Assembly: GCF_003626535.1 (NCBI RefSeq)
Contig: NZ_RBAL01000015.1
Span: forward strand, 1 to 64,000
Reading direction: 5' to 3'
Source of the DNA: Streptomyces hoynatensis
GTDB lineage: Bacteria > Actinomycetota > Actinomycetes > Streptomycetales > Streptomycetaceae
DNA length: 64,000 nucleotides
Below the pieces are notes generated by a model. It was given only the letters and a program-made list of their open reading frames with translations, ran no database searches and was not told where the DNA came from. The translations under genes and the position numbers were made by a program. Below are positions 17,476 to 26,422 of the stretch, one piece after another. The first letter of the stretch is position 1. Each line of letters begins with the position of its first letter.

Positions 17476-17763
17476 ATGAGCGAGCACATCTACCGCGTGA
17501 CCGAGATCGTCGGCTCGTCCACCGAGAGCGTGGACGCGGCGATCCGCAACGGACTCCACCGCGCCGGCCGCACCCTGCGCAAGCTGGACTGGTTCGAGGT
17601 GACGCAGATCCGCGGGCACCTCAAAGAAGGGGAGGCAGGGCAGGCTGCGGACGAGGGCGGGGAAGGAGCGGGCGAGAAGGGCGGCGGCTGCGTCATCGCC
17701 CACTACCAGGTGGGCCTGAAGGTCGGCTTCCGCCTTGAGGAGGAGGGGCCGGGCGGGGACTGA
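17476..17763 (+). CDS. Dodecin with an acidic/glycine insertion
   Basis: A 95-residue dodecin, a small flavin-storing protein that forms hollow dodecamers. The family core MSEHIYRVTEIVGSS, then DAAIRNGLHRAGRTLRKLDW, then the closing YQVGLKVGFRLEE are intact. Normal dodecins are about 70 residues. Here about 21 residues rich in Glu, Ala and Gly (after EVTQIRGHLKE, about residues 50-72) are inserted between the second and third strands. ATG 17476 begins the conserved N-terminus; an AAGG site precedes it. Monocistronic. Confidence 0.88.
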   Translation: MSEHIYRVTEIVGSSTESVDAAIRNGLHRAGRTLRKLDWFEVTQIRGHLKEGEAGQAADEGGEGAGEKGGGCVIAHYQVGLKVGFRLEEEGPGGD

Positions 17764-17783
17764 CCTCCCGCCCGGCCCGGGGT

Positions 17784-17806
17784 CCGCCCGCCGCCTTTGC
17801 GGGCGG
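17784..17806. terminator. Hairpin after the dodecin gene
   Basis: A perfect 8-bp stem (CCGCCCGC / GCGGGCGG) with a 7-base loop lies 20 bases after the dodecin stop. No T-run follows. Confidence 0.55.
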
Positions 17807-17839
17807 GGCGGCTTCACGGAAGTGATGCGCGTAGACACC

Positions 17840-17897
17840 GGGCGTGACGCACGCCTCGCGGCCGGTGCGGGCCCCCGTTTCCCGCGGCGTCACGCCC
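17840..17897. repeat. 11-bp inverted repeat between convergent dodecin and P450 genes
   Basis: GGGCGTGACGC at 17840-17850 and its exact complement at 17887-17897 flank 36 bases. It could be a second, minus-strand terminator for the conservon, or a protein-binding pair. The gap 17764-17975 contains no gene. Confidence 0.45.
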
Positions 17898-17975
17898 GGC
17901 GCGCCCCGGATCGCCCCGTGCCGTGGGAGGCACGGGCGGCAGGGGCGGCGCGGCCGGGAAGGCCGGTGCCGGGTC

Positions 17976-19362
17976 TCAGGCCCGCCACCAGTTGAGGAAC
18001 GAGCTCCAGAACCCGCCCCTGCTCCCGGAGCCCTGCCTGGCCTCGCCCTCCTGGCCGCCGGCCGGCCGCTCGCCCCGCTCGGCGGCGTTCATCGAGGCCG
18101 GCCGCCGCACCGGGGTGAACCTGGCGGGCAGCGAGATCAGGCCGCGGTGCAACGGCCCCGGCCGCCACTGCAGGCTCTCCGCCGGCACCGCGAGCTCGAT
18201 GTCGGGCAGCTCGTTCAGCAGCTTCTCCATGGCGCCGATCGCCATCAGCTGGGCGGCGTCCTTGGCCGGGCAGGCGTGCGGGCCCGCGCCCCAGGCGAGG
18301 TGGGCGCGCTTGCTCAGCATCTGCCGGGAGGAGGAGAGCGCCGGGTCGGTGTTGGCCGCGGCGAAGCTGATCGCCACCGGGTCGCCGACGCCGAGCTTGA
18401 CGCCGAAGAGGTCGACGTTCTGCGTGGGGTAGTGGATGGCGTAGTTGGCCACCGGCGGGCTGTTCCACAGCACCTCGTCGATGGCGTCCTCCACCAGCAG
18501 CGCCCCGCCGTACTGCCCGCCGAAGAACCGCTCGTCGGAGAGGATCAGCAGCAGGCCGTTGCAGATGAGGTTGCGCACCGGGTCGGAGCCGGCGCCGGCG
18601 AGGATCACCAGCTGGTGCATCATCTCCTCGTCGGTGAGCCCCGCGGCGTGCTGCACCAGCCAGGAGGTGACGTCGTCGGCGGGCTGGCGCCGCTTGTGCG
18701 CGATCAGCTCCATCAGCGCCTGGCCGACCTTCTGGCCGGCGCCCTCCGGGTTGACGCCGTCCCACATCTCGGACATGCCCTCGGCGAGGCGGTCGCCGAT
18801 CTGCGCCGGGCAGCCGAAGAGCTCGTTGAAGACGAGCAGGGCGACGAGCTTGCCGTACTCCTCGACCAAGTCGGTCGTGCCGCGGGCGCTGAACTGGTCG
18901 ATCAGGTAGGAGGAGACGCGCTCGACCTGGCGGCTGAGCCGGTGCGAGTCCAGCTTGGCGAGGCTGTCGGTGATGGCCTGACGCAGCCTCAGGTGCTCGG
19001 CTCCGTCGGAGAAGAGGGTGTTGGGGCGGTAGGCCATCGCGGGCAGCACGGGACTGTCGGCGGGTATGCGGCCCTCGTTGTAGTCGCGCCAGCGGCGGGA
19101 GTCCCTGGCGAACACCTCGGGGCTCTGCAGCACGTGCAGGGCGGCGGAGTAGTCGGTGACCAGCGTGGCCGGGACGCCGGGCGCCAGCTCCACGGGCGCG
19201 GCCGGGCCGAACGTGCGCAGGTAGGCGTAGTAGGTGTCGGGCGCGGCGGCGAACTCCGGGCCGTGCAGGGGGACTCGCTCGCTCTTCGGGCCGCTCCCGT
19301 TCGCGGACTGGTGCGCCGGGCAGCCGGGGGGGTGGCGTCGCGAAGTCTGGGTGAGAGTTCAC
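17976..19362 (-). CDS. cvnE: Conservon cytochrome P450 (CYP157-like), frame broken near its N-terminus
   Basis: A P450 of the conservon type. The haem cysteine is in WGAGPHACPAKDAAQ and the I-helix in LAGAGSDPVRN. The K-helix ExxR arginine is replaced by Trp (DEVLWNSPP), as in the CYP157 family, which is known to lack ExxR. The frame is uninterrupted only up to about 19332. The P450-like N-terminus (PPPGCPAHQSANG onward) joins the ribosome-site-preceded GTG 19362 only if one base is removed from the G7 tract at 19326-19332. Without that, the first in-frame start is GTG 19193, which would cut about 55 residues. It may be a sequencing error or a real off-state. It starts 8 bases after the cvnD stop. 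Confidence 0.8.
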
Positions 19363-19369
19363 TGTTCTC

Positions 19370-19960
19370 CTATCGGGTGCGGCTCTGCAGATAGCGAACC
19401 AGAGCCACCAGGGCGTTCGCGGACGACTTCTCGTCGCGCGCGTCGCAGGTGACGACGGGGGTCTCCGGCAGGAGGTCGAGCGCCTCGCGTAGCTCCTCCT
19501 CGGAGCGAGCCAGAGTACCGTCGAAGTGGTTGACGGCGATCGCGTAGGGGACGCCGTACTTCTCGACCAGGTCCATGACGGCGAAGGACTCCTTCAGCCG
19601 CTGTGGGTCCACGAGCACCAGGGCGCCGAGCGCGCCCCTGGTCATGTCCTCCCAGACCTGAACGAAACGCTGCTGCCCCGGCGTTCCGAACAGATAGAGG
19701 ACCAGTCGCTCGTTGAGCGTGAGACGGCCGAAGTCCATGGCCACGGTCGTGGTCGTCTTGCCCGTGGTGCCCTTCAGGTCGTCGATGTGCGCGGCGGCCT
19801 GCGTCATGGTCTCCTCGGTCCGCAGCGGCGGAATCTCCGACAGCGTCCCGATAAAGGTCGTCTTGCCCACGGCGAAATGGCCCACCACGAGGATCTTCGC
19901 CGCGATCTGCACCTTGTCGTGCAGAAGTGTCTTCTCACCCGAAACGTGCTTGGAGTCCAT
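19370..19960 (-). CDS. cvnD: Conservon GTPase-like protein CvnD
   Basis: A 196-residue Ras-like/MglA-type GTP-binding protein. The P-loop is VVGHFAVGKTTF, the switch region GTTGKTTTTVAMDFGRLTL is typical of conservon CvnD, and the G3 region is LFGTPGQQRF. NHFD serves in the place of NKxD. ATG 19960 is selected for AGGAGG six bases upstream; it overlaps the cvnC end by 26 bases. Conservon components associate with CvnA at the membrane in a G-protein-like complex that affects development and antibiotic production. Confidence 0.93.
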   Translation of the reverse strand: MDSKHVSGEKTLLHDKVQIAAKILVVGHFAVGKTTFIGTLSEIPPLRTEETMTQAAAHIDDLKGTTGKTTTTVAMDFGRLTLNERLVLYLFGTPGQQRFVQVWEDMTRGALGALVLVDPQRLKESFAVMDLVEKYGVPYAIAVNHFDGTLARSEEELREALDLLPETPVVTCDARDEKSSANALVALVRYLQSRTR

Positions 19961-20309
19961 CCAGCACCTCCTGAAGGACCTGAATATCGGCAAGCTGGGC
20001 CGGAGGTATCGGAGCCCGGGTCAGGATGTACCCGTCCTCGGCGAGATCCGTGAGCAGGACCTTGATGATGCCGATGGGCAACTTCATGTGTCCGGCTATT
20101 TCGGCGACGGAGAGGTAGCCGCCTTCACAGAGCTCGACGAGTTCACGCTTCTCCGGGCCCAGGTGGGCCTTTCGCTGCTGGTCGGGCGCCGCCGTGACAA
20201 GGGTGACGAGATCGAACCGGTCACTGTCCGAGAATCCGCGGCCGTTGGTGATGACGTACGGCCGTACTAATGCGTCGAACTCCGGCTCGTGCTCCTCCGA
20301 TGTTGTCAT
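19935..20309 (-). CDS. cvnC: Conservon DUF742 protein CvnC
   Basis: A 124-residue DUF742 protein (LVRPYVITNGR at the N-terminus, then the winged-helix-like LSVAEIAGHMKLPIGIIKVLL). Such proteins bridge CvnB and CvnD in the conservon complex. ATG 20309 overlaps the cvnB stop by four bases. Confidence 0.93.
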   Translation of the reverse strand: MTTSEEHEPEFDALVRPYVITNGRGFSDSDRFDLVTLVTAAPDQQRKAHLGPEKRELVELCEGGYLSVAEIAGHMKLPIGIIKVLLTDLAEDGYILTRAPIPPAQLADIQVLQEVLDGLQARFG

Positions 20310-20707
20310 GCCTGAATACCGGTATTCTCACGAGGAGGTGTGGTGAGGGCCTTGCCGAGCTGGCCGACAAGCTGCTGCATCCGGAAGGTGATGTCCGCCA
20401 TGTCGACGTTCGGGGAGGCGGATACGGCGAGATAGGCGCCTTCGCCGGCCGAGATGAGGAACACCCAGCCACCGTCGAACTCGACCACCGTCTGGCGCCA
20501 CTGCATCGCGCCCTCGCCGCCGAAGCCGGCGACCGTGCGGCTGAGCGACTGCATGCCGCTCATGGCCGCCGCGATGGTGTCGGCCTGGTCCTTGTCGACC
20601 TCGCTTGAGCGCGCCATGAGCAGGCCGTCGGCGGACACGAGGATCGCGTGGCGGGCCTCGGGGACCTCGAGGGCGCTCTCAAGCATCCACGATAGTTCGG
20701 TATTCAC
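20306..20707 (-). CDS. cvnB: Conservon roadblock/LC7 protein CvnB
   Basis: A 133-residue roadblock/LC7 domain protein (ARHAILVSADGLLMARSS, DTIAAAMSGMQSL). This fold acts as regulator or exchange partner of MglA/CvnD-type GTPases. GTG 20707 overlaps the cvnA stop (GTGA at 20704-20707). Confidence 0.93.
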   Translation of the reverse strand: MNTELSWMLESALEVPEARHAILVSADGLLMARSSEVDKDQADTIAAAMSGMQSLSRTVAGFGGEGAMQWRQTVVEFDGGWVFLISAGEGAYLAVSASPNVDMADITFRMQQLVGQLGKALTTPPRENTGIQA

Positions 20708-21837
20708 TGGACCTCATGCCCTTCCCTGCTCGGTTCGGTCCTGCTCGAATCGGCCGAACGGCCGGACTGCGTGCCGCGCTGGAATGCGCCCATGATCGAC
20801 GCGGTCTCCTCGCTGGAGCGCGCGGCGACGGTTCCCCGCTCGGTCCTGGCCTGGGGAACGATGGCCATCTGCCCTCTGCGGCGGCGCTTGGGCAGCCCGC
20901 CGGCGGTGGTGGCCGGCTGCTCCCTCGGCGCCTCGGCTGCGGGCTCCTCGGAGGCGGGCGAATTCTCCTGTTCGGGCATGCTGGTGAGCAGCTCCTGGGG
21001 CAGAAGGACTACGGCCCGCACGCCTCCGTAGGGTGAGGAGGAGTCGACGGAGACGCTGAAGCCGTAACGGGCGGCGAGCACGCCGATGACCGCGAAGCCG
21101 AACTGCGGCGGGTTCCCGAGTTCGGTCACGCCGACGGGGTGCTCTCCCGACAGCAGCCGCGCGGCCCTCGTCTTCTCCTCCTCGTTCATACCGACGCCCG
21201 CGTCGTCGACGATCACGCAGACGCCCTTGGGCACGCTTCGGATGTTGATCTCGACCGTGGTCTCCGGGGCCGAGTAGCTGGTGGCGTTGTCCAGCAGCTC
21301 GGCGAGGACGAGCGCCACCGGCTCCACCGCACGGCTGATGATGGCGAAGTTGCTCTGCGAGCGGACCTCGACACGGGTGTAGTGCCTGATCCGCCCCTTC
21401 GCGCTGCGCGCCACGTCGTACACGGAGGCGACCGCCCGCTGGCGGCCGAGCCAGCCGTCGCACAGCACGGCCACGGACTGGGCGCGGCGGCCGAACTGCG
21501 AGTTCATGTGGTCGATTTCCAGGAGGTCTTCGAGGATGTGCTGGTCCCCGTATTTGTCCTGGACCTTGGAAATAGCCAGCTGCTGCTCGTTGGCCAGACC
21601 CTGGAGGGTCCGCATGGCGGATTTCAGCGCCGACTTCGTCGCCTCCTCGGCGCGCAGCCGGGCGTCGTCAACGGCATCGGTGAAATTGTTCTGAAGCTCG
21701 GTGTGACGCGATTCGAGCTCGTCTTTCTGCTTACGCAGTCGCGCGGTCGTCTTCCGCCCTTGGTAAATAACGGTGGCAGCCAAGGGAGTACCAACGATCA
21801 GACCCCAGAGCGCCGGATCCTGTATGTATTGCGTCAT
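20704..21837 (-). CDS. cvnA: Conservon sensor histidine kinase-like protein CvnA
   Basis: A 377-residue CvnA. It has one N-terminal hydrophobic segment (LWGLIVGTPLAATVIY), a coiled coil of about 55 residues, and an HATPase domain with N-box ELLDNATSYSAPE and G1 box DDAGVGM. A C-terminal tail of about 100 polar residues (EEPAAEAPREQP) ends it. There is no extracellular sensor domain, so this is the short type. It is the first gene of the conservon; its 5' region carries a 14-mer shared with the DUF397 gene. Confidence 0.92.
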   Translation of the reverse strand: MTQYIQDPALWGLIVGTPLAATVIYQGRKTTARLRKQKDELESRHTELQNNFTDAVDDARLRAEEATKSALKSAMRTLQGLANEQQLAISKVQDKYGDQHILEDLLEIDHMNSQFGRRAQSVAVLCDGWLGRQRAVASVYDVARSAKGRIRHYTRVEVRSQSNFAIISRAVEPVALVLAELLDNATSYSAPETTVEINIRSVPKGVCVIVDDAGVGMNEEEKTRAARLLSGEHPVGVTELGNPPQFGFAVIGVLAARYGFSVSVDSSSPYGGVRAVVLLPQELLTSMPEQENSPASEEPAAEAPREQPATTAGGLPKRRRRGQMAIVPQARTERGTVAARSSEETASIMGAFQRGTQSGRSADSSRTEPSREGHEVQ

Positions 21838-22209
21838 GAGATTCTCTTTAAGCTAGACCGCCAGATACTGAGAACAGAGGGTGTCGTGTCCTGAATCCGA
21901 CTTCCCCCGATGCGGATCCGACCCACCCAGCGACCTGGCACGACGGCGGGGCCCACTCAGCCCGTGGAACCGGTCCATATGCCCCAGTGACGGCATAGTG
22001 CTCCTCGGGTGAAACCCTCTCGGCGGCCTTTTCGCGCCGATGCCTGACGCGCTCTCAGATCGCTTGGCAAGCGCGGCGATCGTATCATCTGAGCGGGACT
22101 CGTCGACCGTGCACCCAAGTCCACCCAAGTCCCTTACGAGACCTGACGATCACGCAACCATGCCGTGTTTCAGGACGGTTAACCTGGGTCGATCGCGCAC
22201 ACGCCAAAG
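21838..22209. promoter_or_regulatory. cvnA upstream region with shared 14-mer and 10-bp tandem repeat
   Basis: This gene-free 372-bp region holds GCACTATGCCGTCA on the minus strand (22001-21988), which recurs exactly before the DUF397 gene (26800-26787). It also holds a CACCCAAGTC tandem pair near 22112-22131. It should contain the conservon promoter. No gene is seen in it. Confidence 0.45.
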
Positions 22210-23160
22210 TCACACATCCGTCAGCTCGCTCCGGTGCGGCGGGTCGGCTCCGACCCTGGTGCAGGTGAGTGCCGCGGCCGCCGCGCACCGCGTCAGCACG
22301 GCCGAGAGCGCCCCGGCCCCCACGGGCGGGCCGCCGCCGGTCACGATGGCGTCGAGCAGCGCCGCCTGGAAGGCGTCGCCCGCGCCGACGGTGTCGGCCA
22401 CCGCCACGGCGGGCGCCGCGACCGCCACCTCCGTGAGGCCGTCCAGGCCCGCCGCGGCTTCTCCTCCGCCCGGGCCCCCGTTCTTCGCGTCCGCCGCCAC
22501 CGCGAGGGCGCCCGCGGCGCCCAGGGTCACCACGATCAGCCGCGGCCCCGCGGCCAGCAGCGTGCGGGCGGCCTGCGCGGGCCCGGCGCCCGGATAGAGC
22601 CAGGCCAGGTCCTCCTCGCTGGCCTTCAGCACGTCGACCGACCCGGCGAGCCGGCCGGCCACCTGCCGGTACGCCTCGCGGTCGGGCAGCACGGCGGGCC
22701 GCACGTTGAGGTCGGCGGCCACCGTCACCCCGCGCGCCCGCTGCGCGCGGCACAGCTCGAACACCCGGGAGGCGCCGGGCTCGATCGCCACGGCGAGCGA
22801 GCCGGTGTGCAGCACCGCGGTGTCCTCGGGGACCGGGAAGGCGCTCGGGTCCCAGGCGGCGAGGAAGTCGTAGGAGGCGGCGCCGTCCGCGCCGAGGTAG
22901 GCCAGGGCCACGGTGGTGCGGTCGCTCTCGGCCGGCAGCCGCCGCACCTCGACCCCGGTGCCGGCGAGGTGGGCGCGCACCAGCTCGCCCGGGGGATCGT
23001 CGCCCCACGCGGTCAGCAGCGTCACCTCCCGCTCCAGCCGGTGCAGGCCGACGGCCACATTGGCCGGGCTGCCGCCGGGGACGGCGCGCAACTCGCGCGC
23101 CCCCGCGCGCCACAACAGGTCGACCAGGGCCTCTCCCACGACGGTGACCCGATTCCTCAC
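22210..23160 (-). CDS. PfkB-family carbohydrate kinase (fructokinase-like)
   Basis: A 316-residue ribokinase/PfkB sugar kinase. It opens with VTVVGEALVDLLWR, has the PfkB N-terminal signature in AVPGGSPANVAVGLHRL, and carries the C-terminal catalytic signature DTVGAGDAFQAALL with its catalytic Asp. The family phosphorylates fructose, ribose, nucleosides and related sugars; the GEALVDL start favours fructokinase. It stands alone, with no sugar genes adjacent. ATG 23160 is used. Confidence 0.9.
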   Translation of the reverse strand: MRNRVTVVGEALVDLLWRAGARELRAVPGGSPANVAVGLHRLEREVTLLTAWGDDPPGELVRAHLAGTGVEVRRLPAESDRTTVALAYLGADGAASYDFLAAWDPSAFPVPEDTAVLHTGSLAVAIEPGASRVFELCRAQRARGVTVAADLNVRPAVLPDREAYRQVAGRLAGSVDVLKASEEDLAWLYPGAGPAQAARTLLAAGPRLIVVTLGAAGALAVAADAKNGGPGGGEAAAGLDGLTEVAVAAPAVAVADTVGAGDAFQAALLDAIVTGGGPPVGAGALSAVLTRCAAAAALTCTRVGADPPHRSELTDV

Positions 23161-23422
23161 CCTGCCCGCTCCCTCCTGCCGTCCGGGCGCCCCCGGGCGC
23201 GGCGGGCACGCTCGCCGGCCCCGGCCACGCGGTGCACCCCCGACCGTACCGGACCGGCCCGGCGGGCTCCCGGCGCCCCTCGCACCGGCGAAGTGGCCCC
23301 GGAGCAGGCCGGATCACCCGCCCCGCGCCGTCCCCGCCGGCCGGGGCCGCCGGGCGATGCCGCGCCCTGCCCCGGGCGGCCGTCCGGCGGCCCGGCGTGT
23401 CCCGGCCGCCGCCGGGGGACGG

Positions 23423-24214
23423 CTACCCGGCCTGCCGCAGGTACGCCGCGGTCTCCGGGTCCGCCGGCAGGAAGGTCTCCATCGCCAGCTCGGACACGGT
23501 GACGTCCACGGGCGTGTTGAACGTCGCGATGGTGGAGAGGAAGGACAGGCGCCTGCCGTCGTGCCGGATCACCATGGGCAGGGCCAGCCGGCTGCTCTCC
23601 CCCGCCCGCTCCTCCCCGCCCGGCGGCAGCGGATAGCCGCTCACCTCCTCGTACAGCTCCCGCAGCGGGCGGGAACGCAGCAGGGCCAGCTGCCGGCGCA
23701 TCTGGTCCAGCAGGTGGCCGCGCCACTCGCGGAAGTTGAGGATGCGCGGGGCGAGCCCCTCGGGGTGGAGCGTGATCCGCATGGCGTTCATCGGCGGTTC
23801 GAGCAGCCAGGGCGCCACGTCCGCCATCAGCATGCCGATCCCCGAGTTCGCCGCCCACACCTGGTAGGTCCCGTCGACGACCAGGGCCGGGAAGGGCTCG
23901 TAGCCGGTCAGCAGCCGGTCGATGCCGAGCCGCAGCACGTCGAGGCCGGGCGAGTCGAGCGAGGACTCCGGGTAGTACGGGGCGTGGCCCGCGGCGACCA
24001 GCAGCGCGTTCCGCTCCCGCATGGGGACGTCGAGGTGCTCGGCGAGGCGCAGCACCATCTCCTGGCTCGGCCGGGACTTGCCGGTCTCGATGAAGCTGAT
24101 GTGCCGGGCGGAGGAGTCCGCGCGCAGGGCGAGCTCCAGCTGACTCACCCCCGCCCGCTGCCGCCACTCGCGCAGCAGGGGGCCGACTCCCGGGCTGAGG
24201 GTGGCGGTGGTCAT
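23423..24214 (-). CDS. XRE regulator with MmyB-like ligand-binding domain
   Basis: A 263-residue regulator. Residues about 8-70 are an XRE helix-turn-helix (GVSQLELALRADSSARHISF then ETGKSRPSQEMVLRLAEHL). The rest is an MmyB/PAS-like domain (WAANSGIGMLMADVAPWLL, RILNFREWRGHLLDQMR) that binds fatty-acid-like ligands in characterised relatives. Such genes usually repress a divergent oxidoreductase; none is adjacent here. ATG 24214 is chosen because the conserved region starts there and an operator-like palindrome sits just upstream. Confidence 0.9.
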   Translation of the reverse strand: MTTATLSPGVGPLLREWRQRAGVSQLELALRADSSARHISFIETGKSRPSQEMVLRLAEHLDVPMRERNALLVAAGHAPYYPESSLDSPGLDVLRLGIDRLLTGYEPFPALVVDGTYQVWAANSGIGMLMADVAPWLLEPPMNAMRITLHPEGLAPRILNFREWRGHLLDQMRRQLALLRSRPLRELYEEVSGYPLPPGGEERAGESSRLALPMVIRHDGRRLSFLSTIATFNTPVDVTVSELAMETFLPADPETAAYLRQAG

Positions 24215-24219
24215 GTTCC

Positions 24220-24232
24220 GGAGGATACCTCC
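24220..24232. promoter_or_regulatory. Palindrome at the XRE regulator start
   Basis: GGAGG-ATA-CCTCC, a perfect 13-bp palindrome, begins six bases before the ATG at 24214 and includes the only ribosome-site-like sequence. It is a candidate autoregulatory operator or a ribosome-site hairpin. Confidence 0.45.
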
Positions 24233-24329
24233 CACCGCGGCGCCCGCCGTTTCATACTGGCTGCGGCAACGCCGCCCCCGTCCCCGGCCCGGCGGCCCCG
24301 CCCGGCTCCCGGCCGTCCCACCCGCGCGC

Positions 24330-24369
24330 GGACTCCCCGGGCGCGCGGGCCCGGACTCCCCGGGCGCGC
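24330..24369. repeat. 17-bp direct repeat in the methyltransferase upstream region
   Basis: GGACTCCCCGGGCGCGC occurs at 24330-24346 and again at 24353-24369, period 23. The gap 24233-24504 contains no gene and should carry the promoter for the methyltransferase. Confidence 0.7.
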
Positions 24370-24504
24370 CGCCGCGGACGGGCCCGATCGGTGCTGACGG
24401 CAGGTCAGTTGACGTTCATTCCGTGAAAGGATGCGAACTTCACCAGGTTGCACAGCTTTCATGCCCGACAGCTCCGTGACTCCCGGATGAGGAAGGAAGG
24501 CAGC

Positions 24505-25320
24505 ATGCCCGAAAAAGGCGAAGGCGTCCTGCGGGAGGTCGACGTCAACGTCCCGAGCGTGGCGCGCATCTACGACTACGCGCTGGGGGGCAAGGACAAC
24601 TACGCCGTGGACCGCGAGGCCTACGACCAGCTGGAGGCGCTCGCCCCCAGCGCGCGGCCGCTCGCCATCAACAACCGGCGCTTCCTGCGCCGCGTCGTGC
24701 GCGTCCTGGCCGAGGACTACGGCATACGGCAGTTCCTCGACCACGGTTCCGGGCTGCCGACCCAGGACAACGTGCACCAGGTCGTCCAGCGCATCGACCC
24801 GGAGGCCCGGGTGGTGTACATCGACAACGACCCCATCGTCCTGGCCCACGGCCGGGCCCTGCTGGAGGAGAACAGCAACACGGCGGTGATCCAGGCGGAC
24901 TTCAGGGACACCGAGGCCATCTTCGCGCACCCCGACGTCGAGCGGTTGATCGACCTCTCGCAGCCCGTGGCCGCCCTGTTCGTCTCGGTGCTGCACTGCA
25001 TTCCCGACAGCGACGACCCGGCGGGCCTGGTGCGGCGGGTGGCCGACCGGCTGCCCTCCGGCAGCTTCCTGGTGATCAACCAGCTGATCGGCGAGGACCC
25101 CGAGGTCAGGGAGCGGATCACCCGGCTGATGGTGGAGTCCACCCAGGGCGCCTGGGGCCGGATGCGGGAACGCTCCGACGTCAGGCGGTACTTCGAGGGC
25201 CTGGAAATCCTGGAGCCGGGCCTGGTGGAGATCAGCACCTGGCGCCCGGACAGCGAGCTGGGGCCGCGTCAGCTGACCGACGAGTGGATCGAGTTCGGCG
25301 GCGTGGGCCGCAAGCCCTGA
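24505..25320 (+). CDS. DUF574-type SAM-dependent methyltransferase
   Basis: A 271-residue S-adenosylmethionine-dependent methyltransferase of the large actinobacterial DUF574 family. It shows the family N-terminus VNVPSVARIYDYALGGKDNY, the SAM loop FLDHGSGLPTQDNVHQV, and VVYIDNDPIVLAHGRALL where the acidic residue holds the SAM ribose. Substrates of the family are unknown. These genes commonly sit next to XRE/DUF397 clusters, as here. ATG 24505 has a clear AAGGAAGG site. Confidence 0.9.
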   Translation: MPEKGEGVLREVDVNVPSVARIYDYALGGKDNYAVDREAYDQLEALAPSARPLAINNRRFLRRVVRVLAEDYGIRQFLDHGSGLPTQDNVHQVVQRIDPEARVVYIDNDPIVLAHGRALLEENSNTAVIQADFRDTEAIFAHPDVERLIDLSQPVAALFVSVLHCIPDSDDPAGLVRRVADRLPSGSFLVINQLIGEDPEVRERITRLMVESTQGAWGRMRERSDVRRYFEGLEILEPGLVEISTWRPDSELGPRQLTDEWIEFGGVGRKP

Positions 25321-25369
25321 CCCGCCCACGCTCCGCACCCGGCGCCGGCTCCGGCCGCTCCGGGTGCAG

Positions 25370-25440
25370 ACGGGCCCGGGGCCCGCGCCGCGCGGCGTTG
25401 CGCCGTCTCGCGGTGCGGGCCCCGGGCCCGTTTCCGTCTT
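25370..25440. terminator. Strong intrinsic terminator, 17-bp stem
   Basis: A perfect 17-bp inverted repeat (ACGGGCCCGGGGCCCGC, 25370-25386, with its complement at 25415-25431) is followed by TTTCCGTCTTTCC. It lies between the convergent methyltransferase and XRE genes and should end both transcripts. Confidence 0.85.
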
Positions 25441-25470
25441 TCCGTGGGCCGGCCGGGCGGCCCTCCGCGC

Positions 25471-26391
25471 TCACATCCGCTTGAGGCCGTCGAGCAGCCG
25501 CAGATTGTCCAGCACGTCGGGCGTCTTGCCGTGCGGCTCGGCCACGGCGCACAGGCTGTCCATGACCGCCAGGTAGTCCTCGACGTCCTCGCGCTTGTCC
25601 AGGTAGAGCGCGCTGTTGAGCTGCTCCAGGTAGACGATGTCGGGCAGGTCGGGCTCGAGGAAGCGCAGGATGGTGACCGGCCCGCCCGCGGCGGACAGGC
25701 CGCCGAGCCGGAAGGGCGCGATCTGCAGCGTGATGTTGGGGCGTTCCGACATCTCGCGCAGGTGCCGGATCTGCCGGCGCATCGCCTCGGCGCCGCCGAG
25801 CGGCCGTTGCAGCGCGGCCTCGTCGACCACCGCCCACAGTTTGGGCGCGTGGGCGCGCATCAGCAGCTCCTGCCGCGCCAGCCGCAGCTCGACGCGGCGG
25901 TCGACCTGCCGCCTGGTGGCGCGCGGGTTGCCCAGCTCGATGCAGGCGCGGGCGTAGTCCGCCGTCTGGAGCAGCCCCGGCACGAACTGCACCTCGTAGG
26001 TGCGGATGACCGAGGCGGCCTCCTCCAGGCCGATCAGCGTCTCGAACCAGCTGGGCAGCACATCGCTGTACTGCTGCCACCAGCCCGGAGTGCTCGCCTT
26101 CCTGGCCAGTTCGAGGAACTGGTTGCGCCGCTCCTCGTCGTGCACGCCGTAGAGCGTGAGCAGGTCGGCGATGTCCCGCTCCTTGGCGCCGACGCGGCCG
26201 AGTTCGAGTCGGCTGATCTTGGCGTGCGAGCCGCGGATGGCGTCCCCCGCCGCCTCCCTCGTGATGCCGCAGCTCTCCCGCAGCCGTCGCAGATTGGTGC
26301 CGAGCACGATCCGCAGTACCGTCGGACCGCCTCTGGGGTGGGAGAGAAGGTCTCTCACCCCGGAGGCGGGACCCGCTTGTGCTGACGCCAT
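25471..26391 (-). CDS. XRE regulator with DUF5753 (WhiJ/AbaA-cluster type)
   Basis: A 306-residue regulator of the WhiJ family. It has an N-terminal XRE helix-turn-helix (LRESCGITREAAGDAIRGS, ISRLELGRVGAKERDI) and a C-terminal DUF5753 (QFVPGLLQTADYARA, MRRQIRHLREMSERPNITLQ). WhiJ-like proteins repress development and act with the neighbouring DUF397 protein. All three members of the typical cluster, XRE, DUF397 and an RsbW-like protein, are present at 25471-27647. ATG 26391 fits the conserved start; a perfect CAGTG-TTG-CACTG palindrome lies at 26423-26435. Confidence 0.92.
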   Translation of the reverse strand: MASAQAGPASGVRDLLSHPRGGPTVLRIVLGTNLRRLRESCGITREAAGDAIRGSHAKISRLELGRVGAKERDIADLLTLYGVHDEERRNQFLELARKASTPGWWQQYSDVLPSWFETLIGLEEAASVIRTYEVQFVPGLLQTADYARACIELGNPRATRRQVDRRVELRLARQELLMRAHAPKLWAVVDEAALQRPLGGAEAMRRQIRHLREMSERPNITLQIAPFRLGGLSAAGGPVTILRFLEPDLPDIVYLEQLNSALYLDKREDVEDYLAVMDSLCAVAEPHGKTPDVLDNLRLLDGLKRM

Positions 26392-26422
26392 GGTTGTGTC
26401 CCCTGAGTGTTGAATTCGCGCC

